Positions 1 through 8,205 of a stretch of DNA of 64,000 bases are shown here, in pieces. The notes under the pieces were generated by a model. It had not been told where the DNA came from and did no database searches. It saw nothing but the letters and a program-made list of their open reading frames with translations. Position numbers and translations under genes: made by a program. This DNA is from CAZHLD01 sp964533185 (GTDB lineage: Bacteria > Acidobacteriota > Terriglobia > Acidiferrales > UBA7541), in NCBI GenBank assembly GCA_964533185.1, contig CAZHLD010000001.1, forward strand, positions 124,001 through 188,000. The letters run 5' to 3'. Position 1 is the first letter of the stretch, and each line of letters begins with the position of its first letter.

Positions 1-2469
1 TCCACCTGGACCCGCTTGACCAACTCCGACGACAAGGCTCTTCAGGACAACGGCCTGCCCAAGGGGATTCTGGGCAAGATTGGCGTTTCCGTTTCCGGCG
101 GTGATGGCAACCGCATCTATGCGCTCATCGAAGCCGAAAAGGGCGGCCTCTACCGCTCCGACGACGGCGGCGCCCGCTGGACGCGCATCAACGACGACCG
201 TCGCTTCCAGCAGCGCGCCTGGTATTACACCCACGTCTTCGCCGACCCGAAAAGCCTGGACACGGTCTACATCCTCAACGTCGGCATGTTCCGCTCCACC
301 GACGGTGGCCAGAAGTTCGACCCCATCGTCACCCCGCACGGTGATTACCACGGCCTCTGGATCGACCCCACCAATCCCCAGCGCCTCATCAACGCCAATG
401 ACGGCGGCGCCACCATCTCCGTCGATGGCGGCAAATCCTGGACGCGCCAGGACAATCAGCCCACCGCGCAGTTCTACCACGTCACCACCGACAATCGCTG
501 GCCCTACTACGTCTACGGCCCGCAGCAGGACAATTCCACCGTCGCCATCGCCAGCCGCAGCGACCGCGGCATCATCGACCGTCAGGACTGGTATCCCGTC
601 GGCGGCGGCGAAAGCGGCTACATCGCTCCCGACCCGCGCGACCCCAGCATCGTCTACGCCGGCTCCTATCAGGGTTACGTCACCCGCTTCGACAAGCGCA
701 CCGGCCAATCGCAGAACATCGCTCCCTGGCCCGAAGTCACCGACGGCCATGGCGCCGCCGGCCTCAAGCATCGCTTCCAGTGGACCGCTCCCATTCTTCT
801 CTCGCTCCACGACCCCAACGTGCTCTATCACGCCTCTCAATTCCTGCTGAAGAGCACCAATGGCGGCATGAGCTGGACCCCCATCAGCCCCGACCTCACC
901 CGCAACGACAAATCCAGGCAGGCCGTCGCCGGCGGCCCCATCACCAAAGAAGATACCGGCGTCGAGTATTACAACACCATCTTCGCCGTCGCCGAATCGC
1001 CCCTCGTCAGAGACCTCATCTGGGCCGGCGCCGACGATGGACTCGTGCACATCACCCGCGATGCCGGCAAGACGTGGACCAACGTCACACCCAAAGACCT
1101 CCCCGAAAGCCTCATCAGCATCATCGAGGCTTCGGCGCATGATGCCGCCACTGCCTATCTCGCCGTCGATCGCCACAAGTTCGACGACTTCCGCCCCTAC
1201 ATCTACAAGACCAGCGACTTCGGCAAGTCCTGGACGAAAATCATTTCCGGCATCCCCGAGGGCGCTTACGTCCGCGCCGTCCGCGAAGACCCCAGGCGCA
1301 AGGGCCTGCTCTTCGCCGGCACCGAAACCGGCGTGTACGTCTCCTTCGACGACGGCGCGCATTGGCAGCCGCTCCAGCTCAATCTCCCCACCTCGCCCAT
1401 TCACGATCTCGCCATCAAAGACGACGATCTCGTCGTCGCCACCCACGGCCGCTCCTTCTGGATCCTCGACAACATCACTCCTCTCCGCCAGTTGAATGCT
1501 CAGGTCGCTGCCGCCGAGACTCATCTCTACACGCCGCAGACCTCCATCCGCTTCCGCGGCGGCCGCAGCATGTTGCGCGGGCGCCCCGTCGGCGAAAATC
1601 CCCCTGACGGCGCCATCCTCGACTACTACTTCAAGGCCGCTCCCAAAGACGAAGCCACCCTGGAAATCCTCGATGCCCAGGGCAAGCTCCTCCGCAAGTA
1701 TTCCAGCCGCAAGCAGCCCGACGATCGCCCCAAATCCGAGGAGCCGGAGGAGGAACCCGCGTTCGAGTCCATGCCTGCCGAGGTCGGCATGAACCGCTTC
1801 GTCTGGAATCTGCGCACCTCCACGGCCAGCCGCATTGCCGGCTATTCTCTCGGCGACTACCTCAATGGCGAGCGCGGCCCCATCGTCGCCCCCAGCAGCT
1901 ACCAGGTTCGTCTCAACGTCTCCGGCAAATCGCTCACCACTCCCCTCGTGGTCAAGCCCGACCCGCGCGTCGCCACCTCCCAGGCCGGCTTCGATCAGCA
2001 GTTCGACCTGGGCATGAAAATCCTCGCGCGTCTCACCCAGAGCAACGACACCGTCAACCACATCCGCGACCTCCGCAATCAGCTCAAGGCCCTGCGCCGC
2101 CGCCTGCCGCAGACCGACGCCGGCAAGTTCATCCGCACGTCCACCGAAGACCTCGACAAAAAAATCACGCCTATTGAAGAGGATTTGATCCAGGTCAAGA
2201 TGCGCGCCAGGCAGGATTCTTTGAACTATCCCAGCAAGCTCGACGCCAAGCTCGCCGTCCTGGCTATGGCCGTCGATAGCGCTGACGCGGCGCCCACTGC
2301 TCAGTCCTACGAGTTGTTCGCCGAACTCGAGAAGCGCTTGGAACCCCTGCTGGCTCGTTGGAAGGAAATACTTGCGATGGACGTGGCCGCTCTCAACGAA
2401 CTTCTGCAGAAGGAGAACATCCCGTTCGTCTCACTTCCCCCATCGCCGACCGGTGCCCCGCCCCGCTGA
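1..2469 (+). CDS. Asp-box (BNR/VPS10-like) repeat protein, 5'-truncated
   Basis: The reading frame is open from base 1, so the N-terminus lies outside the window. The visible 820 or so residues contain at least seven Asp-box motifs of the S-x-D-x-G-x-x-W type (for example RSDDGGARW, SVDGGKSW, TRDAGKTW, TSDFGKSW). These mark beta-propeller blades as in BNR, sortilin/VPS10 and sialidase-like proteins. The part from about nt 1500 onward lacks these motifs and ends in a helical, charged segment. Large proteins of this kind are abundant in acidobacteria and are usually annotated as glycosyl hydrolases; I see no catalytic motif that proves enzymatic activity. They are probably secreted or periplasmic, but any signal peptide is outside the window. 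The gene is convergent with surE, and a hairpin repeat lies just past its stop. Confidence 0.85.
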   Translation, partial: STWTRLTNSDDKALQDNGLPKGILGKIGVSVSGGDGNRIYALIEAEKGGLYRSDDGGARWTRINDDRRFQQRAWYYTHVFADPKSLDTVYILNVGMFRSTDGGQKFDPIVTPHGDYHGLWIDPTNPQRLINANDGGATISVDGGKSWTRQDNQPTAQFYHVTTDNRWPYYVYGPQQDNSTVAIASRSDRGIIDRQDWYPVGGGESGYIAPDPRDPSIVYAGSYQGYVTRFDKRTGQSQNIAPWPEVTDGHGAAGLKHRFQWTAPILLSLHDPNVLYHASQFLLKSTNGGMSWTPISPDLTRNDKSRQAVAGGPITKEDTGVEYYNTIFAVAESPLVRDLIWAGADDGLVHITRDAGKTWTNVTPKDLPESLISIIEASAHDAATAYLAVDRHKFDDFRPYIYKTSDFGKSWTKIISGIPEGAYVRAVREDPRRKGLLFAGTETGVYVSFDDGAHWQPLQLNLPTSPIHDLAIKDDDLVVATHGRSFWILDNITPLRQLNAQVAAAETHLYTPQTSIRFRGGRSMLRGRPVGENPPDGAILDYYFKAAPKDEATLEILDAQGKLLRKYSSRKQPDDRPKSEEPEEEPAFESMPAEVGMNRFVWNLRTSTASRIAGYSLGDYLNGERGPIVAPSSYQVRLNVSGKSLTTPLVVKPDPRVATSQAGFDQQFDLGMKILARLTQSNDTVNHIRDLRNQLKALRRRLPQTDAGKFIRTSTEDLDKKITPIEEDLIQVKMRARQDSLNYPSKLDAKLAVLAMAVDSADAAPTAQSYELFAELEKRLEPLLARWKEILAMDVAALNELLQKENIPFVSLPPSPTGAPPR

Positions 2470-2491
2470 TTTGCGGCCGCACGCGCCACCG

Positions 2492-2543
2492 TGTCATTCT
2501 GAGCGAAGTCCCGACGTAGTCGGGACGCAGCGAAGAATCCCTC
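2492..2543 (+). repeat. Family A hairpin repeat, copy A1
   Basis: The outer arms TCATTCTGAG and GAAGAATCCC enclose a perfect GC-rich core stem (TCCCGAC/GTCGGGA, GTAG-type loop). ATTCT pairs with AGAAT. It lies between the convergent 3' ends of the Asp-box gene and surE, so it may also act as a transcription stop. Confidence 0.75.
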
Positions 2544-2592
2544 TGTGTTCTTGTTGGGAATACTGCAGTCTGCGTGCGGTCTGTTCCTGCCC

Positions 2593-3363
2593 TTAGCGCT
2601 TCTCCAGGCGCTTCGCCCAGTGCGAGAGGTGGTTCAGCGACGTAGCGTGGGTATGCTCCAGTTGCAGTGGCGTAATCGAAATGGCCCCACTCAGCACCGC
2701 CGCGTAGTCGCTGTCCGGGTCCACTCCTTCGGTCACCTGCTGTTCATGCAGCCAGTAGTACTTGCGTCCGCGCGGGTCCACTCCTTCTTGCAGGATGTTT
2801 CGCGTCACCTTCTGCGATTGCCGGGTGAACCTCACGCCGCCCTTCCACGGCAGCGGCACATTTACGTTCAGCAGCACGCCCGCGGGCAATCCCTCTCGCA
2901 GGACCATCTCCGCCAGCTCCCGCGCAAACCGTGCTGCCTCGCCGTACTCAAACCCGCGTCCCTTGTGTGCCACCGAGATTGCCAGCGCCGGGATATGGTT
3001 GATGGTCGCCTCCATCGCCGCCCCCACGGTCCCCGAGTAATATATGTTCTCGCCCATATTCCCGCCGCGGTTGATCCCGGAGATCACCAGGTCCGGCTTC
3101 CGCTCCAGCAGCTTGTTCAGCGCTACGATCATCGCGTCGGTCGGCGTACCCTCCACCGCCCATTCCCGTTCGGCCACCTGCTCGCAGCAGATCGGCTGCC
3201 GCAGCGTCAGCGCCTGCGACGACGCGCTTCGCTCCATGTGTGGCGCCACCACGCTCAGCTCTCCCAGCTCCCGCAGCTCCCGCAGCTCCCCCACCAGCGC
3301 CCGCAGCCCCTCGGCGTGGATGCCGTCGTCGTTCGTAATCAGTATGTGCGGTTTGGCGTTCAT
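2593..3363 (-). CDS. surE: 5'/3'-nucleotidase SurE
   Basis: SurE is a divalent-metal-dependent nucleoside monophosphatase of the cytoplasm, often linked to stationary-phase survival. The 256-residue length fits the family. The hallmark ITNDDGI with the metal-binding Asp pair sits at residues 12-13, and the conserved SGINRGGNMGEN block with a YSGTVGAAME segment is near residues 100-120. The ATG start leaves no N-terminal excess. An oddity is a run of REL-type residues at about 26-36. It is encoded by a 9-bp unit repeated three or four times (about 3255-3290) and looks like a small expansion just before the VVAP strand. The following minus-strand features are a tRNA-Pro and a merR gene, so surE probably has its own promoter. 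Confidence 0.96.
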   Translation of the reverse strand: MNAKPHILITNDDGIHAEGLRALVGELRELRELGELSVVAPHMERSASSQALTLRQPICCEQVAEREWAVEGTPTDAMIVALNKLLERKPDLVISGINRGGNMGENIYYSGTVGAAMEATINHIPALAISVAHKGRGFEYGEAARFARELAEMVLREGLPAGVLLNVNVPLPWKGGVRFTRQSQKVTRNILQEGVDPRGRKYYWLHEQQVTEGVDPDSDYAAVLSGAISITPLQLEHTHATSLNHLSHWAKRLEKR

Positions 3364-3538
3364 GTCTCGCTACGTCCTTCCCCGTCGCGCCTCTCGCGCC
3401 GGGCCGAATCATCAATCTTAAACGTCATTTCTCACCCTGGAAAACTCTTCTTCGCAGCGATTGCCGATCTGACAAGCGGGAGGGGGCTATCTTGGCTTCA
3501 GTCTCGCCAGGGGCTTGGCTTCCAGTACGGCACAAAAA

Positions 3539-3615
3539 TGGTCGGGACGACTGGATTCGAACCAGCGACCTCACGCACCCCAAGCGTGCGCGCTACCAGG
3601 CTGCGCCACGTCCCG
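3539..3615 (-). tRNA. tRNA-Pro (anticodon GGG)
   Basis: Read on the minus strand the 77 nt fold into a cloverleaf. The acceptor CGGGACG pairs with CGTCCCG, followed by A and an encoded CCA. The anticodon stem CACGC/GCGTG encloses loop TTGGGGT with anticodon GGG, and the T-loop is GTTCGAATC. All stems are intact. Confidence 0.96.
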
Positions 3616-3684
3616 ACCGCTCTGCACACCGCTCCGCAACTCATCACTCACTTGCCTTGCGGAAGGGGCGCTCTGGAAAGGGTA

Positions 3685-4080
3685 TCACCGCCGTTCGAGC
3701 AGCGTCAAGAAAGCTCGCAGCGCGTCTCGCAGGTCCAGCAGTATTTTCCGGTTCAATATGGGAGGCGGCGCCTGCGCCGGCTCACTTTCCACCACTCTGG
3801 CCTCGCCCGTCGGCCCGTTCTGTTCCCGCAGGTGGCGTCGCGCCCCGGCAATTGTGAACCCCTCGTCGTAGAGCAGCCGCTTAATCTCCAGCACCGTCTC
3901 GATGTCCTGACGCCGGTAGAGCCGCTGCCCCTTCGGGCTTTTCACCGGCTGCAGCATCGGGAACTCCGACTCCCAGTACCGCAGCACAAACGGCTTCGTG
4001 TCCGCCAGCCGGCTCACCTCACCGATGCGGAACAGGTTCTTGTCCGGGATTGCCGTCGAAAAGTGTCCGTTGCCTGCCAT
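3685..4080 (-). CDS. MerR-family transcriptional regulator
   Basis: This 131-residue protein carries a MerR-type winged helix at about residues 15-85: FRIGEVSRLADTKPFVLRYW, then a wing with GQRLYRRQDIE and LLYDEGFTIAGARRHL. This arrangement is typical of short MerR regulators that lie next to housekeeping genes and lack a metal- or drug-binding C-terminal domain. The C-terminal 35 residues are acidic and proline-rich, ending in a short helical tail. No conserved cysteines for metal sensing are visible. It lies directly downstream of der on the same strand and upstream of tRNA-Pro. Its target cannot be read from the sequence. Confidence 0.9.
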   Translation of the reverse strand: MAGNGHFSTAIPDKNLFRIGEVSRLADTKPFVLRYWESEFPMLQPVKSPKGQRLYRRQDIETVLEIKRLLYDEGFTIAGARRHLREQNGPTGEARVVESEPAQAPPPILNRKILLDLRDALRAFLTLLERR

Positions 4081-4147
4081 TTGAGTCGCGCTCGCTCTGC
4101 CTTTTTACCTGCCTATTCTATTCCTTCAACCGCTTATCCTATTCCTT

Positions 4148-4180
4148 TGAATTCTCAAATTTCAAACCCGAAATTCAGCA
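4148..4180 (+). repeat. AT-rich ATTTC repeat, copy C1
   Basis: An AT-rich run built on AAATTTCAAA-type words in the 150-bp spacer between merR and der, in a strongly GC-rich background. Related tracts occur at 30013, 34528, 38938, 42220 and 47394. Confidence 0.5.
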
Positions 4181-4226
4181 CTGGCCGCCTGATTCCGCCT
4201 CCAACCTCAGATCCTAAGCCTCTTCG

Positions 4227-4262
4227 TTCTTTACCGTCTCTTTGTCTCTGCGCCTTTGTAGT
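4227..4262 (+). repeat. CTCTGCG-type pyrimidine repeat, copy B1
   Basis: A run of TCTTT, CTCTGCG and CCTTTG words on the plus strand. It overlaps the last codons of der, so the der C-terminus is partly repeat-encoded. Confidence 0.45.
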
Positions 4263-5646
4263 ATTTCCTCTTCTCTTTCACCCGCGCCAGAAACCGGATC
4301 GGCGTCCCCGGAAAATCAAACTTCTCCCGCAGCCGGTTCTCCAGAAACCGTTCGTAGGAAAAGTGCAGCCGCTGCTTCTGGTTCGTAAACAGCACAAACG
4401 TCGGCGGCGCAACCGACGCCTGCGTCATGTAATAGATTTTCACTTTCTTCCCCGCCGGCATCGTGCCCCGCTCCAGGTCCACTTCCGCCAGCCATCGGTT
4501 CAGCTCGCCGGTGGAAATTCTCCGCTTCCGCGCTTCTGCCACCTCGTCGATCAGCCCGTAGAGCTTCCCCGTCCGGTCTCCCGTCAACGCCGAAAGGAAC
4601 ACAATCGGCGCATAGTCCAAAAATTTCAGTTGCCGCCGCACCATCGGTTCATATTCTTTAATCAGCACCCCGCCATCCACCCGCGTCACCTTTCCCTTTG
4701 ACTCCCGCTCCGCCTTCTTGCCAGCCGCCTCCAGTGCCAAGTCCCATTTATTCATCACCACGATCACGCTCCGCCCGGACTCTTTCGCGTACCCGGCAAT
4801 CGCTGCGTCCCCTGCGGTCACTCCTTGCGCTGCGTCCGCCAACAGCAACGCCACATCGGCGCGTTCCAAATGTTTCCGCGCCATCACCACGCTCAACTTT
4901 TCCGCCACCAGCTTGGTCTTCCCTTTCCTGCGTATTCCCGCCGTATCAATAAACCAGTACGCCTTCTCCCCGCGCCGCACCAATGTGTCCACCGCATCCC
5001 GCGTTGTCCCCGGCTCCGGCGAGACAATCACTCGCTCTTCCCCCGCCAGTTGGTTCAGTAGTGTGGACTTCCCCACGTTCGGCCGCCCGATAATCGCCAC
5101 CCGTATGGCCTCTTCCTGTTCCTCGGCCTCGCACTTCGGAAAATCCCGCGTCAACTCATCGAGCATCTCGTCGATGCCCAGCCCATGCTCGGCCGAAATT
5201 GGATACACCGCCGCTCCCAGTTCGTGGAACGCCGCCGCCTGCGCCTCCTGCCGTTGCACATCCACCTTATTGGCCGCAATCGCCAATGGCTTGCCCGCTC
5301 GCCGCAGCAGCCGCGCCAGTTCGGCATCAAGTGGCGTCACGCCCGCCCGCGCATCCACCACCAGCAGCAGTTGCGACGCCGTCTCGATCGCCACCTTCGC
5401 CTGCCGCAGAATCTCCCGCGGGATGGCCGCCTTGTCGTCGGGCAGCATTCCGCCCGTATCCACCACCTCAAACGCCCGCCCCTCCCAGCTCGCCGTTCCC
5501 TGGATGCGGTCCCGCGTAATTCCCGGCTCGTCGGTCACAATGGACCTCCGGCTGCCCGTCAGCCTGTTAAACAGCCTGGACTTCCCCACGTTCGGCCGCC
5601 CCACAATCACCAGCGTTGGCATTTTGCCGCTCATCTCGCTCCGCAC
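4231..5646 (-). CDS. der: Ribosome-assembly GTPase Der (EngA)
   Basis: Der has two consecutive GTPase domains and acts in 50S subunit maturation. Domain 1 shows GRPNVGKSRLFN (P-loop), ITRDR, DTGG and NKVD. Domain 2 shows GRPNVGKSTLLN, TTRDAVDT, DTAG and NKWD. A KH-like C-terminal domain follows. In domain 1 the residue after GKS is Arg rather than the common Thr, but the GxxxxGK[ST] signature itself is intact. Met codons at residues 1, 5 and 9 are all possible starts; MPTLVIVG (start 5622) best fits the family. The extreme C-terminus (KGAETKRR) and the stop lie inside a pyrimidine-type dispersed repeat, read in antisense. The 471-residue length is normal. Confidence 0.96.
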   Translation of the reverse strand: MRSEMSGKMPTLVIVGRPNVGKSRLFNRLTGSRRSIVTDEPGITRDRIQGTASWEGRAFEVVDTGGMLPDDKAAIPREILRQAKVAIETASQLLLVVDARAGVTPLDAELARLLRRAGKPLAIAANKVDVQRQEAQAAAFHELGAAVYPISAEHGLGIDEMLDELTRDFPKCEAEEQEEAIRVAIIGRPNVGKSTLLNQLAGEERVIVSPEPGTTRDAVDTLVRRGEKAYWFIDTAGIRRKGKTKLVAEKLSVVMARKHLERADVALLLADAAQGVTAGDAAIAGYAKESGRSVIVVMNKWDLALEAAGKKAERESKGKVTRVDGGVLIKEYEPMVRRQLKFLDYAPIVFLSALTGDRTGKLYGLIDEVAEARKRRISTGELNRWLAEVDLERGTMPAGKKVKIYYMTQASVAPPTFVLFTNQKQRLHFSYERFLENRLREKFDFPGTPIRFLARVKEKRKYYKGAETKRR

Positions 5647-5689
5647 CCTCTCGAAAGCCCTCCACTCTACCCCACTCTCGCAGTATCCG

Positions 5690-5770
5690 CGTAGCGGCGG
5701 GCCGGCGCCCGTGCCGACCTTGTCGGAGTGCCCGCCCGTTGTAGGGGCCGGCTTCAGCCGGCCCTCCGCC
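5690..5770 (+). repeat. TGTAG-headed hairpin repeats, copy E1 (two units)
   Basis: Two GC-rich palindromes occur between der and the sigma factor gene. The first is headed GTAGCGGCGGG and the second is TTGTAGGGG followed by CCGGC-TTCA-GCCGG. The same head plus palindrome recurs at 29411, 37088 and 38700. Confidence 0.5.
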
Positions 5771-5887
5771 TTTCCTTCGCTCCCGCCCCCTCCCCATGCC
5801 TTTCTCCCCGGGATTTGCTAAAGTCTCCGCCGCGGTCGGGCTGGGCCCACCCCATAGGCATTTGGGGGTGTCTTCGATGCACCCGAG

Positions 5888-5916
5888 TGTAAGTTTTTGC
5901 CTCCCGCCTGCGTATT
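5888..5916 (+). promoter_or_regulatory. Possible ECF-type promoter of the sigma/anti-sigma operon
   Basis: TGTAAG followed by a T-run (5888-5898) and CGTATT (5911-5916) are separated by 17 bp, a layout like ECF promoters with an AAC/AAG-type -35 and a CGT-type -10. It would allow autoregulation. Predicted transcription would begin at or next to the ATG at 5919, implying a leaderless or nearly leaderless mRNA. This is pattern reading only. Confidence 0.3.
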
Positions 5917-5918
5917 CC

Positions 5919-6530
5919 ATGGTGGACGAGCCAATCAGACCCAAGGGGTCAACCGGAGTGAACCCTGGCGACGTGATCGCCCAGGCCCGTGCGGGCAGCA
6001 TCGACGCCTGGGGCGAGTTGTATAAGCAGTACGCCGGCCCGATTTTCCGTTTTTGTCGCCGGGCATTGCCCGCGAAAGAGGACGCCGAAGACGCCACCAT
6101 GGAGATCTTTCTCAAGCTGCGCGAGAAAATCACCCAGTACGATTCCGGCCGCCCCTTCTCCGCCTGGCTCTATAAAGTGGCCGCCAATCACTGCTGGGAC
6201 ATTCTCCGCCGCCGCCGCGTCCGCCAAGACCTCGAAACCGGAGAGGTTGAAAACCTGCCGCTTGAGCATCCTGATCCGAGCCAGCTCCAGCGCCTCGTGG
6301 ACGAGCACACCAGCCAGCAGGTACGCTCCGCGCTGAGCAGACTCCCGGCCCGCGCCCGCATGGCCCTGGTCCTTCGCTACTACGCGGAGATGAGCTACGA
6401 CGAAATTGCAGACTCGCTCGGTGTTCGCCGGGCTTTTGTCGGGGTTGTGCTTTTGCGCGCGCGTCACCAGTTGCGGGAAGTCCTCGGCCAGCCGGGCAGC
6501 GCCGGACTCGCTGCGAGAGGGGCATCATGA
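5919..6530 (+). CDS. ECF-type RNA polymerase sigma factor
   Basis: This sigma-70 family protein has only regions 2 and 4. Region 2 is near residues 20-90 (DAWGELYKQYAGPIFRFC, then DAEDATMEIFLKL and PFSAWLYKVAANHCWDILRR). Region 4 is near 130-185 (LPARARMALVLRYYAEMSYDE, IADSLGV). The open frame reaches back to 5796, but the residues before MVDEPIRP are low in homology signal, so the ATG at 5919 is preferred (203 aa). The stop overlaps the start of the next gene by four bases (ATGA), so the sigma factor and its anti-sigma are translationally coupled. It probably directs expression of its own operon and envelope genes. Confidence 0.9.
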   Translation: MVDEPIRPKGSTGVNPGDVIAQARAGSIDAWGELYKQYAGPIFRFCRRALPAKEDAEDATMEIFLKLREKITQYDSGRPFSAWLYKVAANHCWDILRRRRVRQDLETGEVENLPLEHPDPSQLQRLVDEHTSQQVRSALSRLPARARMALVLRYYAEMSYDEIADSLGVRRAFVGVVLLRARHQLREVLGQPGSAGLAARGAS

Positions 6531-8125
6531 ACCACTTCGATGAAGTCACCTGTTTGCTCTACATCGATGGTCAGCTCGAACGCTCCCGCGCCCTCGAGCT
6601 TTCCTCCCACGCCGAGGCCTGCGCCGAATGTCGCGCTCTTCTCCGCGCTCTCGAGCGTGAATCAAAATTCCTCGCCCAGTCTCTCACCGAAGTTGAGGAA
6701 TCCCTGCCGGCTCGCCTGACTGCGCCGCCGAGTCGCGAGGCCACACGCTGGGCCTGGACCGTTTCCTTTGGCCTGGCTGCTGCCGCCCTTTACGCACTCT
6801 GGACCGGCGTAATCGAGCCTTTCTACAACCAGTTTGATCAGGTCGGGCTGGGCGAGCGAAACATCTTCATGGTCATGATCTTTGAAGGAGCTCTTTGGAA
6901 AGGATGGGGAGAAATGCAAAACGTGATTCAAGGTTTGGCCATGGCCGCTCTGGGCGTCCTGGCAATCTACCTGCTCCGCCGCACCTGGCGGCGCGGCGCC
7001 ACCCTTGCCGTCGTGGTGTCCGCTCTGTTCGCCTCGCTGGCGCTTCCCGCGCCCGCCGGCGCCGCAGAGATCATCCACAACAAGCAGAACTACACCCTGG
7101 CCGCCGGCGAGACCGTTAACAACGACCTGATCGTTTTCGCCCGCACCGCCCGCATCGACGGCAATGTCTCCGGCGACCTTATCTTTTGCGGCCAAAGCCT
7201 CACCATCAACGGCACCGTCTCCGGCGACGTCATTTCCTTTTCTGAGTCCGTTCGCATCAACGGCCCCGTCCAGGGCAACGTTCGCAGCTTCAGCAAAATG
7301 CTCTCGCTCAGCGGCACCGTGGCGAAAAACGTCACCGCCTTTACGCAGATTCTCGAATTTGATTCCAAATCCGAAGCCACCGGCATGATGATCTTCGTAG
7401 CTGAAGCCAACCTCAGCGGCCGCATCCGCCGTGACCTGATGGCCTTTAGCAAAAACGTCCTTCTCAACGGCTTCATCGGTGGCAGCGCACTTGTCCGTGC
7501 CGAGCATCTCACCATCGCCGATACCGCACAGATTGACGGCAAGGCCTCCTATCGCGGCCCGCACGATCCTGAGGTTTCCGCGCAAGCAAAGCTCGCCAGC
7601 CCTCTCGAAATCAACATTGTCAAGAAGCGACCCAACTACTACTCCGCGCGCTTTTACATCCACCAGGCCTTGCGCTGGGGTGCCGGTTTCGTCCTCGGCC
7701 TCATTCTCATCGGACTCCTCCCCGGCTTCTTCACAAACGCGATGCACTCCACCCGCAACTTCGGTCTCTCCCTCGGCATCGGCGCTCTTTCTGGGTTGGC
7801 CTGGGCTATCCTTCTCGTTATCAGTTGCGCTTTGCTGTTTATCGGCGTCTGGGGCGGACTCGCCACCACCTTGGTTTTCCTCCCCATCGCCTACCTCGGC
7901 CACATTTTTGTTGGTGCCTGGGTCGGCGAATTACTGATGGGCCGAGCCGCCGGCACACAGGGCGCAATCGCGCGCCTGGCCGTGGGCCTGCTCGCAATCC
8001 GCGTTCTGGGAATGGTCCCGAATGTGGGTGGGCTGGTTTGGCTTGTTGTGTTCCTCGCCGGAGCCGGCGCCATCCTCCACGCAATCTACACGCGCAACCG
8101 AGCCCTTGCTCCGGCCGCCGCGTAG
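6527..8125 (+). CDS. Zinc-finger anti-sigma factor fused to bactofilin-like membrane protein
   Basis: Residues 1-45 form a zf-HC2/ZAS anti-sigma domain with the H-x3-C-x2-C motif at His28, Cys32 and Cys35. Transmembrane segments follow near 75-93, 130-148 and 155-178. Residues about 185-340 hold right-handed beta-helix repeats of the bactofilin/polymer-forming type (units such as RIDGNVSGDLI, TINGTVSGDVI, RINGPVQGNV). The last 150 residues contain four more predicted membrane helices. The start overlaps the sigma gene by 4 bp. Known anti-sigma factors of this class bind and hold the cognate ECF factor; the beta-helical region may sense or scaffold an envelope structure, which is inference. 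The 532-residue length is far above a plain anti-sigma factor. Confidence 0.85.
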   Translation: MNHFDEVTCLLYIDGQLERSRALELSSHAEACAECRALLRALERESKFLAQSLTEVEESLPARLTAPPSREATRWAWTVSFGLAAAALYALWTGVIEPFYNQFDQVGLGERNIFMVMIFEGALWKGWGEMQNVIQGLAMAALGVLAIYLLRRTWRRGATLAVVVSALFASLALPAPAGAAEIIHNKQNYTLAAGETVNNDLIVFARTARIDGNVSGDLIFCGQSLTINGTVSGDVISFSESVRINGPVQGNVRSFSKMLSLSGTVAKNVTAFTQILEFDSKSEATGMMIFVAEANLSGRIRRDLMAFSKNVLLNGFIGGSALVRAEHLTIADTAQIDGKASYRGPHDPEVSAQAKLASPLEINIVKKRPNYYSARFYIHQALRWGAGFVLGLILIGLLPGFFTNAMHSTRNFGLSLGIGALSGLAWAILLVISCALLFIGVWGGLATTLVFLPIAYLGHIFVGAWVGELLMGRAAGTQGAIARLAVGLLAIRVLGMVPNVGGLVWLVVFLAGAGAILHAIYTRNRALAPAAA

Positions 8126-8152
8126 CTCTTCCTGATTCGCCACAAAACACAA

Positions 8153-8181
8153 CGGGCCGGGCGCCTTTCGGCCCCGGCCCG
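8153..8181. terminator. Bidirectional terminator-like hairpin
   Basis: CGGGCCGGG at 8153-8161 pairs with CCCGGCCCG at 8173-8181, with an inner GCC-TTTC-GGC extension. It stands between two convergent genes. There is no strong T-run on either side, so efficiency is uncertain. Confidence 0.55.
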
Positions 8182-8205
8182 CTGGAACAGATCGACCTAT
8201 CTCGT

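Noticed and set aside
2545..4701. 718-codon open frame on the plus strand
   Set aside because: It is antisense to surE, tRNA-Pro, merR and der; its sequence is Arg/His/Pro-rich with no motif, the normal shadow of high-GC minus-strand genes.
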